Shown in pieces: positions 1 through 7,684 of a stretch of 64,000 nucleotides of DNA. The stretch is taken from positions 186,001-250,000 of the forward strand of contig JANXED010000001.1 of NCBI GenBank assembly GCA_025058175.1. The letters are read 5' to 3'. Source of the stretch: Candidatus Calditenuaceae archaeon. GTDB taxonomy: Archaea > Thermoproteota > Nitrososphaeria_A > Caldarchaeales > Calditenuaceae. A program made the translations under genes and the position numbers. The stretch's first letter is position 1. Each line of letters opens with the position of its first letter. The notes under the pieces are model-generated. The model made no database searches. It was not told the DNA's origin and saw only the letters and a list, made by a program, of their open reading frames with translations.

Positions 1-516
1 GACCTCCACATAGGGGCCGCAGCCTCGGGCCTGATCTCCGACGCCAGAGTCCTCGTCGACAGCGCGAGGATCTTCGCTCAGAGCTACAGGCTCACTTACG
101 ACGAGCCACCATCCGTCGAGAGCGTCGCCAAGAGGGTCGGAGACTTGATGCAGCTGTACACTCAGCACGGCGGGGTGCGGCCGTTCGGCGTGGCGCTCCT
201 GATCGGCGGCGTCTCGGTCGACGGGGCGAGGCTCTTCTACACCGAGCCCAGCGGGGTCGTGATGGAGTACAACGCCTGGAGCATCGGGAGAGGAGCCGAG
301 AAGGTCAAGGAGGTCCTCGAGGCGTCCTACGACCCGATGATGCCGCTCGAAAGGGCTAAGGCCCTCGCGATCACGTCGCTGGTGAGGTCGGTCGACAAGA
401 TCGAGGAGAACTGGATGGCGAGGATGGTCGTGATACCCGCGGACACGAGGAGCTATACGCCCGTCCCGGTCGAGGAGGTCAACAGGCTGGTCAAGGAGGC
501 CCTTCAGTCGAGGTAG
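1..516 (+). CDS. psmA: Proteasome subunit alpha, 3' part (5' end outside window)
   Basis: The C-terminal 171 residues of a 20S proteasome alpha subunit, open from base 1. Alpha subunits form the outer gating rings of the archaeal proteasome and do not cleave peptides. The visible part has the family segments ASGLISDARVLVD, RPFGVALLIGG and FYTEPSGVVMEYNAWSIGRG, followed by the usual helical tail. The reading frame is intact up to a TAG stop. The downstream gene converges two bases later. Assignment is secure; the N-terminal HbYX-receptor region cannot be judged because it lies outside the window. Confidence 0.96.
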   Translation, partial: DLHIGAAASGLISDARVLVDSARIFAQSYRLTYDEPPSVESVAKRVGDLMQLYTQHGGVRPFGVALLIGGVSVDGARLFYTEPSGVVMEYNAWSIGRGAEKVKEVLEASYDPMMPLERAKALAITSLVRSVDKIEENWMARMVVIPADTRSYTPVPVEEVNRLVKEALQSR

Positions 517-518
517 CC

Positions 519-1535
519 CTAGGGCGTTATCAGGACCTTCATCCCGTCTCCGGACTCGAAGACCCTCAGCGCCTCCTCGAACCTCTCGATGGGGAACCTG
601 TGAGTTATCAGCCTCGATGCCCTGACCCTGCGCTCCTCTAGGATCCTGATGGCCTCGACCATCTCCTCCTCGGTAGCGGCGTTGGATGAGATCAAGCTCA
701 CCTCCCTGACCAATAGCTCGCTGAAGTCCTGATCGACCTTCGTCCCCCTCGGCGGCAGCCCGAAGAGGCAGACCGTTCCGCCGTTCCTAGTCGACCTGAT
801 GGCCGTGACGATCGCCGCTGAGCTGCCCGTCGCGATGATCGAGAGGTCGGCTCCCCTCCCTCCACTCAGCTCCCTCACCTCGCGGTCTACATCAGCCCTC
901 GAGGCGTCCAAGGCCCTCACGCCCAGCGAGTCCGCGAACCTGAGCCTCGACTCCTTGACGTCGACCGCGACGGCCTCGCAGCCGAGCGACCTCAGGAGCT
1001 CCAGGAAGATCGCGCCCATCGGGCCGACCCCGAAGACCGCGACTGTCCAGCCCTGCCTCACTCCGGATCGCTCGAGGGCCCTCAGGCAGCAGGCCAACGG
1101 CTCAGTCAGCGACGCCTCTTCTAGCGAGAGGCCACCGGGGACCTTATAGATCGCACCGCGCCTCACGATGAACTCGGGGACCCTGAAGTACTCCGAGAAC
1201 CCGCCGGGGTCGAAGTGGTGCCTCCTGTACTCGGGGCACATCGTCGGGCTCCCGTTGAGGCAGTAGTAGCAGTCGCCGCAGTTAGTGTGGTGGTGCGGGA
1301 CTACCCTGTCGCCCCTCCTGAGCCACTCCACCCCTTCACCCACCTCCTCGACGACCCCGGAGGCCTCGTGCCCGATCACCTGCCTCCCCGCGGTGTATCC
1401 TCCCCTGATCCGCTCGACGTCGGTCCCACAGAGGCCGCAGGCCGCCAGCCTCACTAGCACCTCCCCCTTCCCGATCTTGGGCCTCTCGACCTCGAGGACG
1501 ACTGCCCTCCCCCCCTCGACGAGGACCGCCTTCAC
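519..1535 (-). CDS. Zinc-dependent medium-chain alcohol/polyol dehydrogenase
   Basis: A medium-chain dehydrogenase of about 338 residues. The catalytic-zinc segments GLCGTD and GHE are present. A structural-zinc lobe holds four cysteines in CGDCYYCLNGSPTMC. A Rossmann nucleotide site is seen in FGVGPMG. The family oxidises alcohols, sugars or amino-alcohols with NAD(P); sorbitol or threonine dehydrogenase-like enzymes are closest in feel, but the substrate cannot be read from sequence. The open frame continues upstream to GTG at 1571. I prefer the GTG at 1535 because it gives the typical VKAVLVEGG amino terminus. It converges tightly with psmA. Confidence 0.88.
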   Translation of the reverse strand: MKAVLVEGGRAVVLEVERPKIGKGEVLVRLAACGLCGTDVERIRGGYTAGRQVIGHEASGVVEEVGEGVEWLRRGDRVVPHHHTNCGDCYYCLNGSPTMCPEYRRHHFDPGGFSEYFRVPEFIVRRGAIYKVPGGLSLEEASLTEPLACCLRALERSGVRQGWTVAVFGVGPMGAIFLELLRSLGCEAVAVDVKESRLRFADSLGVRALDASRADVDREVRELSGGRGADLSIIATGSSAAIVTAIRSTRNGGTVCLFGLPPRGTKVDQDFSELLVREVSLISSNAATEEEMVEAIRILEERRVRASRLITHRFPIERFEEALRVFESGDGMKVLITP

Positions 1536-1623
1536 GCGGTTCACTGCTGAGACCTCTGATTTACGTCTCACGCGCTTGGTCGGAAACCCTTTTCACCGGA
1601 CGTACGGAACGTGTGTCAGAGCG

Positions 1624-2064
1624 ATGGCCGACGAGTGCGTCTTCTGCAGGATCGCCTCAGGCGAGGAGTGGGGCGCGATCGTCTGGGACGACGGCGAGTA
1701 CGTCGCCTTCATGGACAAGTACCCGGTCTCGGTGGGCCACACGCTCGTGGCGCCGAAGTTCCACAGGTCCGACGTCCTCGAGATGTCCTTCGAAGAGGCC
1801 GGGAGACTCTTCTCGCTCGCGGCGAAGGTCGCGAGGGCGATCAAGGCCTCCCTGAACCCCGACGGCATCAACATCCTTCAGAACAACGGCGCCGCCGCAG
1901 GGCAGGTGATCTTCCACGCCCACGTCCACGTCATCCCGAGGTACGCCGGACACCATGGGAACCCGTCCAGGCCACTGAAGGGGATGAGGCTCAGCGTCAC
2001 AGAGGAGGAGCTCCTGAGGGTCGCTGAGAGGATCGGTGAGGCCATGCGAAGGCTTCAGGGTTGA
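1624..2064 (+). CDS. HIT-family nucleotide hydrolase
   Basis: A 146-residue histidine-triad protein, probably a nucleoside phosphoramidase or Ap4A-type hydrolase. The amino terminus CVFCRI resembles the zinc-binding start of many HIT proteins. The active-site triad is seen as HAHVHVIPR near residues 98-106. Length is normal for the family. The ATG at 1624 is chosen because the family motif starts a few residues later. A longer open frame reaching back to 1285 is the shadow of the neighbouring dehydrogenase. The 3' end overlaps the convergent gene at 2055 by ten bases. Confidence 0.93.
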   Translation: MADECVFCRIASGEEWGAIVWDDGEYVAFMDKYPVSVGHTLVAPKFHRSDVLEMSFEEAGRLFSLAAKVARAIKASLNPDGINILQNNGAAAGQVIFHAHVHVIPRYAGHHGNPSRPLKGMRLSVTEEELLRVAERIGEAMRRLQG

Positions 2065-2414
2065 GCCCTGGGCCTGCTCTCCAGCCCGCTGTACCTCCTC
2101 ACCGCGTCGACGAAGCTCTCCGGATCGGTCACCGATAGCACGAGCCTCCTCCAGAAGCCCGCATTCTTCCTCACCTCGACGCAGTTTCGCCTGCGAGCGA
2201 CGACGTAGAGCGTCCTGCTGATCGGGTAGGGCTCAATCCCCCTTCCGACGTACCACGGGATCCTCTCGACGACGCCTACCCACTCCAGCTCCGGGTATGG
2301 AATCTCGATCGTGAAGAGGAGGGTCTTCACCTCCATCCGGTCCCAGCGAACGCGTGCCCATACCTTGAACGGGAAGAGGTCGATGTAGTCGGAGTGGAGG
2401 GCCTCCTCGGTCAC
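2055..2414 (-). CDS. Small basic protein of unknown function, last gene of SPFH/zinc-ribbon cluster
   Basis: A 119-residue protein that I do not recognise. It is rich in aromatic and basic residues with alternating beta-like stretches (for example TLLFTIEIPYPELEW) and a C-terminal helix (DPESFVDAVRRY). That layout resembles small bacterial PH-like domains, which is only an impression. There is no signal peptide or membrane segment. Its GTG start overlaps the stop of the preceding membrane-protein gene as GTGA, so the two are probably translationally coupled and work together. Confidence 0.7.
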   Translation of the reverse strand: MTEEALHSDYIDLFPFKVWARVRWDRMEVKTLLFTIEIPYPELEWVGVVERIPWYVGRGIEPYPISRTLYVVARRRNCVEVRKNAGFWRRLVLSVTDPESFVDAVRRYSGLESRPRAQP

Positions 2415-2731
2415 CGGCGCCGCCTCAAGAGCGTGGCCGCGGCCCCGAGCGCCGCGACGAAGACCAGCGCGAGCCCCAGCACGACTATTGGGTTGAGGAG
2501 GGTGGAGGCGGCGATCCCAAGTCCTGCAGCTAGGGCGACCCCTCCCCAGAGGAGGTAGTAGAGGGGGTCCCTGGACGCGGCCCCGTAGGCGACGGTGTAG
2601 ACCCCGAAGACCGCCACGACGACCCCGACGGCGGTGAAGGGGTCGACCCTCAGCAGGCCCGCCCCCGATAGAACTAGCAAAGCCCCCGTCGATGCCACGA
2701 TCGCTATCAGGGCTCCGGCGCCGTAACTCAT
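2411..2731 (-). CDS. Small polytopic membrane protein in SPFH/zinc-ribbon cluster
   Basis: A 106-residue membrane protein with about four hydrophobic helices: residues 5-25, 30-48, 53-72 and 77-98. It ends in a basic RRRR tail, which suggests a cytosolic C-terminus. The ATG at 2731 overlaps the TGA stop of the upstream SPFH gene (ATGA), giving a clear start and probable translational coupling; the frame continues 30 codons upstream but inside the SPFH gene. No family is recognised. Its place directly after an SPFH protein suggests it could be the membrane partner of that protein, which is an inference. Confidence 0.75.
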   Translation of the reverse strand: MSYGAGALIAIVASTGALLVLSGAGLLRVDPFTAVGVVVAVFGVYTVAYGAASRDPLYYLLWGGVALAAGLGIAASTLLNPIVVLGLALVFVAALGAAATLLRRRR

Positions 2732-3786
2732 GTCACCCTCGCACCGCACTCGGGGCAGAACTTGGACCCCGGCGCTACCCTGTGTCCGCTCGGACAGGTC
2801 AGGGCCATCGGAGCTCCGCACTCCGGACAGAACTTCGATCCAACCGGGACGCTGTGACCGTTGGGGCAGGTCGTCGTCTGAGGTTGCACCGGCGCCTGTT
2901 GCTGTGGAGGCGGCCCAAGGGGCTTGCCGCAGCTCCCGCAGAACCTCACGCCCTGAGGGTTCTGGAACCCGCAGTGCGGACAGACCACCAGCACAGTTTG
3001 GGGCTGCTGGGCCGGCTGCTGGAAGAGGGGCGGGATGATCGCGATGCCCGCGCCGACAGCTGCTCCCGGGCTCTGTCCGAGGGCCTCCGCGGTCTTCGTC
3101 ACGGTCTGCATCCTGAGGACCTCAGCGGCCGAGACTCCCTGCCTGAGGAAGAAGATCCTGTCCCTCCACTCCGGCGTCGTGTCAATCCCCTCGAACTTGA
3201 CGTCGATCAGCTCGAGCCCTATCCTCCTGAAGGCCGCGCCCACGACGTTCTTAGCGAGGAAGCTGGTCTCGTCGAGCTTGCCGTAGACCTCGGTTATGCT
3301 GTGCTGGCTCAGCTCGTCGATTAGGGCCTCGTTGAAGTATCCCCTGAGGAAGTCCTGGAGCTGCTGGGTGCTGTAGGCTCCCTGCGACCCCACGACCTCC
3401 TGGACGAAGAGGTTCGGTTCCTCGACCCTGAACCAGAAGCCCCCGAAGAACTTCAGGGGTGCGAGCTCCTTCGTCTGGCCCTGCGCCCCGAACTTCCCCT
3501 GGAACTGCTTCAGCGAGACGAAGATCACGGTCGCCCTGAACGGGACCCTGTCGAAGCCCGCGACCCTCGAGAGGACCTTCGTCAGGAGCGGCAGGTTCGC
3601 GGTGGTGATCACGTGCCTCCCGGCCCTGAAGACGTCGTAGGCCTTCCCGTCCCTGAGGAAGACCGCGGCCTGCGCCTCCTCGACGATAAGGTTGCTCCCC
3701 CACTCGATCTCGTCCACCGGGTACCTCCAGACGATGTCGCCCTCCCTCGCGCCGACCCACTGGATCACCTTAGGCAACCTTCCCAC
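2728..3786 (-). CDS. SPFH-domain protein with three C-terminal zinc ribbons (YdjI-like)
   Basis: A 352-residue protein. Residues about 20-240 look like an SPFH/band-7 domain of the YdjI type (WRYPVDEIEWGSNLIVEEAQAAVFLRDG near the start). A Gln/Pro-rich linker follows. Three consecutive zinc ribbons then fill residues about 267-350; they begin CPHCG, CPNGH and CPSGH, the first closing with CGSCG and the other two with CPECG. No transmembrane helix is obvious, unlike stomatin or flotillin. The SPFH class scaffolds membrane-associated assemblies, and YdjI works with PspA-type stress proteins in Bacillus. It overlaps the upstream gene by 17 bases and is coupled to the downstream membrane-protein gene. 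Confidence 0.88.
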   Translation of the reverse strand: MGRLPKVIQWVGAREGDIVWRYPVDEIEWGSNLIVEEAQAAVFLRDGKAYDVFRAGRHVITTANLPLLTKVLSRVAGFDRVPFRATVIFVSLKQFQGKFGAQGQTKELAPLKFFGGFWFRVEEPNLFVQEVVGSQGAYSTQQLQDFLRGYFNEALIDELSQHSITEVYGKLDETSFLAKNVVGAAFRRIGLELIDVKFEGIDTTPEWRDRIFFLRQGVSAAEVLRMQTVTKTAEALGQSPGAAVGAGIAIIPPLFQQPAQQPQTVLVVCPHCGFQNPQGVRFCGSCGKPLGPPPQQQAPVQPQTTTCPNGHSVPVGSKFCPECGAPMALTCPSGHRVAPGSKFCPECGARVT

Positions 3787-5017
3787 CTCCCTTGCTCCTT
3801 CTGGGAATCCAGGGCCTCTGCCCAGCTATAACGTTGCCAGTCGAGCCCGAGACGACCACCATGAACTCCCTGCCCGACATCTCGTACTTCACGAACCACC
3901 AGGGGTCGTAGACCAGCTCAGGCTCGCCTGCCTCGAAAGCGCTGACGTCGAACTTCCTCAGCGTCGTGTACCTGGACCTGATAGTCTCTAAGGCCGTGCC
4001 TTTGGCAAAATTGACGGCCTCGGCCTCGTCCATCTCCGCGTTCAGGACTTCGTCGCCGGTCCTCCTGAAGGGCAGCTTCCTCTCAAGGGGGACCCTGAAG
4101 GCCTCCGGGTCTGGCTGGTAGGCCGCAGACCTCCTCGCCACGACCGGGACTTGCATGAGCTCATCGACCGTCTCCTTCCTTTCCCTATCCGCGATCGTCC
4201 GCCCGGCCTTCCCGCCGAGTGCCGCTCCGAGCAGCTCGAGCCCGATCTCTTGGGCCACCTTAGCGACCTCGCTCTTCGTCTTGACGAGGCCCCTTTCGCC
4301 GATCACCTCACCCCGAACCCTAACCGGGACCACCCATATCGGGACGTACGCAGACCAGATCTCTCCCCAGCTCGCCCTCTCGACCATTCCCTTGGTGACA
4401 AGTATCCCCTTCGCGGCGAAGTCCTGCGCGATCCTCATCGCGGCGCTCCCGTCGACGGACATCGGGACCATCGACATCCTCGGAGGCTTCTCGCCGGTCG
4501 GGTTGTTCGCGTAACCGCAGTACCCGCATATGACGAGGACCTCCTCTGGGTCGTAGGTGAGTGGCGCTCCGCAGTGTAGGCACGCCTCTAGACGGGGGCG
4601 CTGTGTCGGTCGGGCTTGTCGAACCGGCAGTTGAGGCTGGGAGGACTGGGTCGGCACCGTCGTCTGAGGCGTTCCGAACAGCTTCCCCAGGGGGGTCGAG
4701 CTGAGCATCTCCAGCGCCTCTCGGGCCTCAAGCTGCCTCCAACCCACGATCGCCGACGGGTTAGCGCAAGACTCCATGAGCGCCTGGTCCACCAGGTCCT
4801 TCAGCTCTTCAGGCCCCTCGACATCCACCCTCAGCTCCTCCGGCGACCCGCCAGCCCTTATCGTCCCCTTCTTCATGAAGCCCCTGCTCACCTCGACGAG
4901 GAGGCTCCTCTGCCCCGGCAAGTGCTTGTTGACCTTCCATCCCGACCTCTGGAGGATCTCGATCAGATTTCGCTGAAAGGCGGTCATGTCTACCCCGGCG
5001 TTCCTGTACGTCGGCAT
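3770..5017 (-). CDS. Zinc-ribbon protein with N-terminal extension, soluble paralogue of the cluster
   Basis: A 415-residue protein. The first 110 residues form a separate alpha/beta region of unknown type, followed by a Gln/Pro/Thr linker. A four-cysteine zinc ribbon (CLHCG...CGYCG) lies near residues 146-170. The remainder matches the two membrane paralogues at 5627 and 6637. It shares a VPIWVVPVRV strand pair and a final segment of the form YDPWW-x3-YE-x2-G followed by a VSGSTGNVI-like turn. Unlike those paralogues it has no transmembrane helices. Proteins of this build are often labelled YdjG-like or PriA-type zinc ribbon; no helicase domain is present here. Confidence 0.85.
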   Translation of the reverse strand: MPTYRNAGVDMTAFQRNLIEILQRSGWKVNKHLPGQRSLLVEVSRGFMKKGTIRAGGSPEELRVDVEGPEELKDLVDQALMESCANPSAIVGWRQLEAREALEMLSSTPLGKLFGTPQTTVPTQSSQPQLPVRQARPTQRPRLEACLHCGAPLTYDPEEVLVICGYCGYANNPTGEKPPRMSMVPMSVDGSAAMRIAQDFAAKGILVTKGMVERASWGEIWSAYVPIWVVPVRVRGEVIGERGLVKTKSEVAKVAQEIGLELLGAALGGKAGRTIADRERKETVDELMQVPVVARRSAAYQPDPEAFRVPLERKLPFRRTGDEVLNAEMDEAEAVNFAKGTALETIRSRYTTLRKFDVSAFEAGEPELVYDPWWFVKYEMSGREFMVVVSGSTGNVIAGQRPWIPRRSKGGGKVA

Positions 5018-5020
5018 CAG

Positions 5021-5554
5021 CTAACCCACCTCCGCCAGGCCCTTCAGGATCTTCGTCCTCTCGTCGATCAGCTTGTCGAACTCGGAGACCGCCGCCCTCA
5101 CCTCTGAGAGCTTGGCCTTCCACTCGTCCGTCCCGGGTTCCCTGCCCATCAGCTCGGCGACCGAGGACCTGATCGACTCAGCCCTCTCGATCAGCGAGAG
5201 GTCGTGCCTGATCACCGCGTCCAGCTTGTCCTCCTTCACCTTCACCGCGTCGAAGAGGCCCGCGTAGCCTGCGACCGCTTTGTCGATCCTCTGCGTCACC
5301 CTGTCCAGCTCGGCCCTGAGGTTCTCGAAGAGGAACTTGGAGTCCTGGTCGTACGCGAGCTTCCTGGCTGCAGAGGGCGAGAGCGGGGAGCTGAGGGACG
5401 CCCTGGCCTCCGAGAGCAGCGAGCTGACCTTCCTCCTCACCAGGACGTCGGTCTCCCTCCTGACCTCCTTCTCCTTGTACCCCCTGTAACCGGGGACGTA
5501 GGAGATGATCCTCTCGAGGAGGCCCATCTCCCTCCTGACGCGCTCGACGTCCAT
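5021..5554 (-). CDS. Coiled-coil protein of SPFH/zinc-ribbon cluster
   Basis: A 177-residue, highly charged, almost wholly helical protein. It opens with a conserved-looking VPGYRGYKEKEVRRETD segment followed by long heptad-like helices. There is no signal peptide, cysteine or membrane segment. It is not recognisably PspA, though in the comparable Bacillus operon the helical partner is a PspA relative. The ATG at 5554 is 28 nt from a good TATA-like box, so this gene probably begins a second transcript within the cluster. Three bases separate it from the next gene. Function unknown; a structural or scaffold role is an inference. Confidence 0.8.
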   Translation of the reverse strand: MDVERVRREMGLLERIISYVPGYRGYKEKEVRRETDVLVRRKVSSLLSEARASLSSPLSPSAARKLAYDQDSKFLFENLRAELDRVTQRIDKAVAGYAGLFDAVKVKEDKLDAVIRHDLSLIERAESIRSSVAELMGREPGTDEWKAKLSEVRAAVSEFDKLIDERTKILKGLAEVG

Positions 5555-5577
5555 TCGAGCCCTGTCATCAACCTACC

Positions 5578-5586
5578 GATATAAGG
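5578..5586 (-). promoter_or_regulatory. TATA-like box for coiled-coil/SPFH sub-operon
   Basis: Reads CCTTATATC on the minus strand, centred about 28 nt before the ATG at 5554, so the mRNA would be leaderless. It is the only AT-rich element in the gap between the two halves of the cluster. Confidence 0.65.
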
Positions 5587-5626
5587 CCTACACCGACGAG
5601 CAGGCCGAACCTCTAAAAGGACCGAG

Positions 5627-6640
5627 TCACGTCATATCCCTCATCATGTAGATCCTCTCGATCAAGCCCGGTTTCCTCCGCCCCTCCGTGACCGGCTCGT
5701 GGGCCTTCGCTGGTGCTAGGGCGGCCCTGGCGTAGTAGGCGGAGGCCGTCGCCATACCGGCAAGCGCGGTGACGGCCGTCAACCAGCTCGAACCCCAGAT
5801 GACCGCAGCGAGCGTTATCCCCGCGACCAAGTGCAGCGCGGATATGCCGAGGTAAGCTGCCCTCTCGGCGACCTCGGAGGGATACGTCGCGAGGATCACC
5901 CTCGACGACGATGCATCGATCATGGCCCTGTACTTCTTGCCCCGGAACTCATAGGTGACGTCCCAGACGGGGACGTAAACCAGCGAGAGCTCCCCGACCG
6001 AGATCTCGTCGGACCTGGACCTAACCTCGACGACCTCCCTCGAGATGAGCCTCGTCAGCTCCGCGGCGGCCGCCCTCTCTGCGGCCCTCCTCGCCTCTTC
6101 CCTGCTCACTGTGGCGCCGTGAAGGACGCCTCCGTGCCTCCTGACGTACTCGTGGCTGAAGTAGAGCCTCGCCCTCGAGACCGCGACCATCTCCCCCTCC
6201 ACTGGAACCTCTCCGCTCGCGGGGACCGCGAACTCGATCAGCCTCTCGAAGCTCCCGGACTCCTCCCTCCGGATCAACTTGACGGTCCTGAAGCCCTTGC
6301 CGTCCGGATTCGAGTACTCCGCGTCCTCCCCGAGCCCGGTGAAGGCAGTCGAGGCACGGACGGTCGCGACCCAGAACGGATAGAAGTGGAGGCTCACTTC
6401 CCTGAGGACCATCTCCCTCGGGAGCGACTCGTCGTAGAGGTGCTGCTTCTCGGCCCAAAGCAGGAAGTTCTCTAAGGCCTTGCTGCTGTCGTAATGGACA
6501 GGTAGGACGTACCTCTTCTCCTCCTCGAAGGTCCTGAAGGTCACGCCGCAGTAGCCGCACCTGATCGCGACGTCTCCCTCCCTCACCTCGTGGGACGCGC
6601 CGCAGTTCGGGCACCGGTAAGTCCCAGCGACGCCGCTCAT
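5627..6640 (-). CDS. Membrane-anchored zinc-ribbon protein, paralogue 2
   Basis: A 337-residue protein. Residues 8-32 form a zinc ribbon (CPNCG...CGYCG). A central mixed region contains YPFWVATVRAST. A segment near residues 240-265 has the shared pattern YVPVWDVTYEFRG followed by an IDASSSRVI turn. Two hydrophobic helices near residues 272-310 precede a basic tail. The ATG at 6640 overlaps the stop of the upstream paralogue (ATGA), fixing the start; the longer frame upstream lies inside that gene. It is paralogous to the genes at 3770 and 6637. The zinc ribbon and central domain are probably cytosolic with the C-terminus in the membrane. Confidence 0.85.
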   Translation of the reverse strand: MSGVAGTYRCPNCGASHEVREGDVAIRCGYCGVTFRTFEEEKRYVLPVHYDSSKALENFLLWAEKQHLYDESLPREMVLREVSLHFYPFWVATVRASTAFTGLGEDAEYSNPDGKGFRTVKLIRREESGSFERLIEFAVPASGEVPVEGEMVAVSRARLYFSHEYVRRHGGVLHGATVSREEARRAAERAAAAELTRLISREVVEVRSRSDEISVGELSLVYVPVWDVTYEFRGKKYRAMIDASSSRVILATYPSEVAERAAYLGISALHLVAGITLAAVIWGSSWLTAVTALAGMATASAYYARAALAPAKAHEPVTEGRRKPGLIERIYMMRDMT

Positions 6641-7638
6641 CCCTCGAGCACCCTCACGTCCTCCTCCTTCGAGAGCCTCTTCAACCTCTGGATTGCGGTC
6701 GCGGACCTCGCGGAGAGGTAACCCCAGAGCGCCGCTAGACCGGGCGGTAGGGCTAGGAGGATCAGCTTGGCTTCTAGGCTGACGTCCTCGTAGAGGAGGG
6801 GCTCGATGACTGGTCCCAGCGCAGCGGTGGCGAGCACCGCACCTGCTCCTACGAGCATCCACTTCGCCCTCCTCAGCAGGCTTACCGGAGCCTCCGCCTT
6901 CAGCACCTTCACCCCACCCTCCGCGCCGTCGACGCAGAGCCTGTAGGACTTCCCTCGGGACTCGTACCGGGCCTCGACCACTGGGTAGAGGACGAGCCTG
7001 ATCGAGGAGCGGTCCGTCTCGGTGTAGCAGTCGAAGACCTTCGTCGCCATCGACTCAACCCTCGACCTGTGCGCGTCGGCGGCCCCTACCTCGGCGGATT
7101 TCCAGGCCTCCTCTTCGGTGAGCTCGGATCCCAAGACCTCCCAGCCCCTCAGCGCTCCTGGGTCGAGCCCTCCAGCGGCTTCGTAGCGCGTCAGCGCGCT
7201 CCACTTCACCGCCCCGAGCCCGAATATCGACTCGAACTTCCTCCCGTAAACCGCGACCGCGAGCCTCTCGTCGAGCGTGCCCGTCACGGGATAGTAGACC
7301 TTATAGACCGTCGTTCTGCGTCCAGTGGATCTGGTCTTGTGCTCGACCTTGTACCCGTTGTAACGGGTTCTCGCCCTCAGCTCCGCCACCCAGACCGGGA
7401 CTGCGACGAACCTGACGTCCCGTATCGAGGCCCCCTTTCCTCCCTCCTTACGGACCGCGCGCTCCACGAAGTCCCTCAGCTCCTGAGCGCGGGCCGGACG
7501 GACCATAAGGGGGCTGGCCCCCAAGGGGAAGGAGGACTCGACGTGGCCGCAGTAAGAGCAGACGGAGACGACCGTGTCGGGAGAGAGCTCGATGGGGGCC
7601 CCGCAGTTCTGGCACCTGTGAGCGGCCTCCGTCAGCAT
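6637..7638 (-). CDS. Membrane-anchored zinc-ribbon protein, paralogue 1 (first gene of cluster)
   Basis: A 333-residue protein with an N-terminal zinc ribbon (CQNCG...CSYCG, residues 8-32), a central region with VPVWVAELRART, and a terminal repeat unit of the form YPVVEARYESRG followed by a VDGAEGGVKV turn. Two hydrophobic helices lie near residues 265-312. The architecture is the same as the next gene but the two have diverged strongly, so the duplication is old. A TATA-like box stands 29 nt before the ATG. The gene follows rpl5 after 46 bases and probably heads its own transcript. Confidence 0.85.
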   Translation of the reverse strand: MLTEAAHRCQNCGAPIELSPDTVVSVCSYCGHVESSFPLGASPLMVRPARAQELRDFVERAVRKEGGKGASIRDVRFVAVPVWVAELRARTRYNGYKVEHKTRSTGRRTTVYKVYYPVTGTLDERLAVAVYGRKFESIFGLGAVKWSALTRYEAAGGLDPGALRGWEVLGSELTEEEAWKSAEVGAADAHRSRVESMATKVFDCYTETDRSSIRLVLYPVVEARYESRGKSYRLCVDGAEGGVKVLKAEAPVSLLRRAKWMLVGAGAVLATAALGPVIEPLLYEDVSLEAKLILLALPPGLAALWGYLSARSATAIQRLKRLSKEEDVRVLEG

Positions 7639-7663
7639 CCCAGTCGGATCGGGGCTCGCAGCA

Positions 7664-7670
7664 CTTATGG
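7664..7670 (-). promoter_or_regulatory. TATA-like box for zinc-ribbon cluster
   Basis: A CCATAAG element on the minus strand, about 29 nt before the ATG at 7638, within the short gap after rpl5. A second AT-rich element (CCTAAAC) lies just upstream of it. This suggests the cluster is not simply read through from the ribosomal operon. Confidence 0.45.
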
Positions 7671-7684
7671 TTTAGGGCAGGGTG

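Noticed and set aside
1285-1623. N-terminal extension of the HIT protein gene
   Set aside because: It is the antisense shadow of the alcohol dehydrogenase; the family-typical HIT start is ATG 1624.
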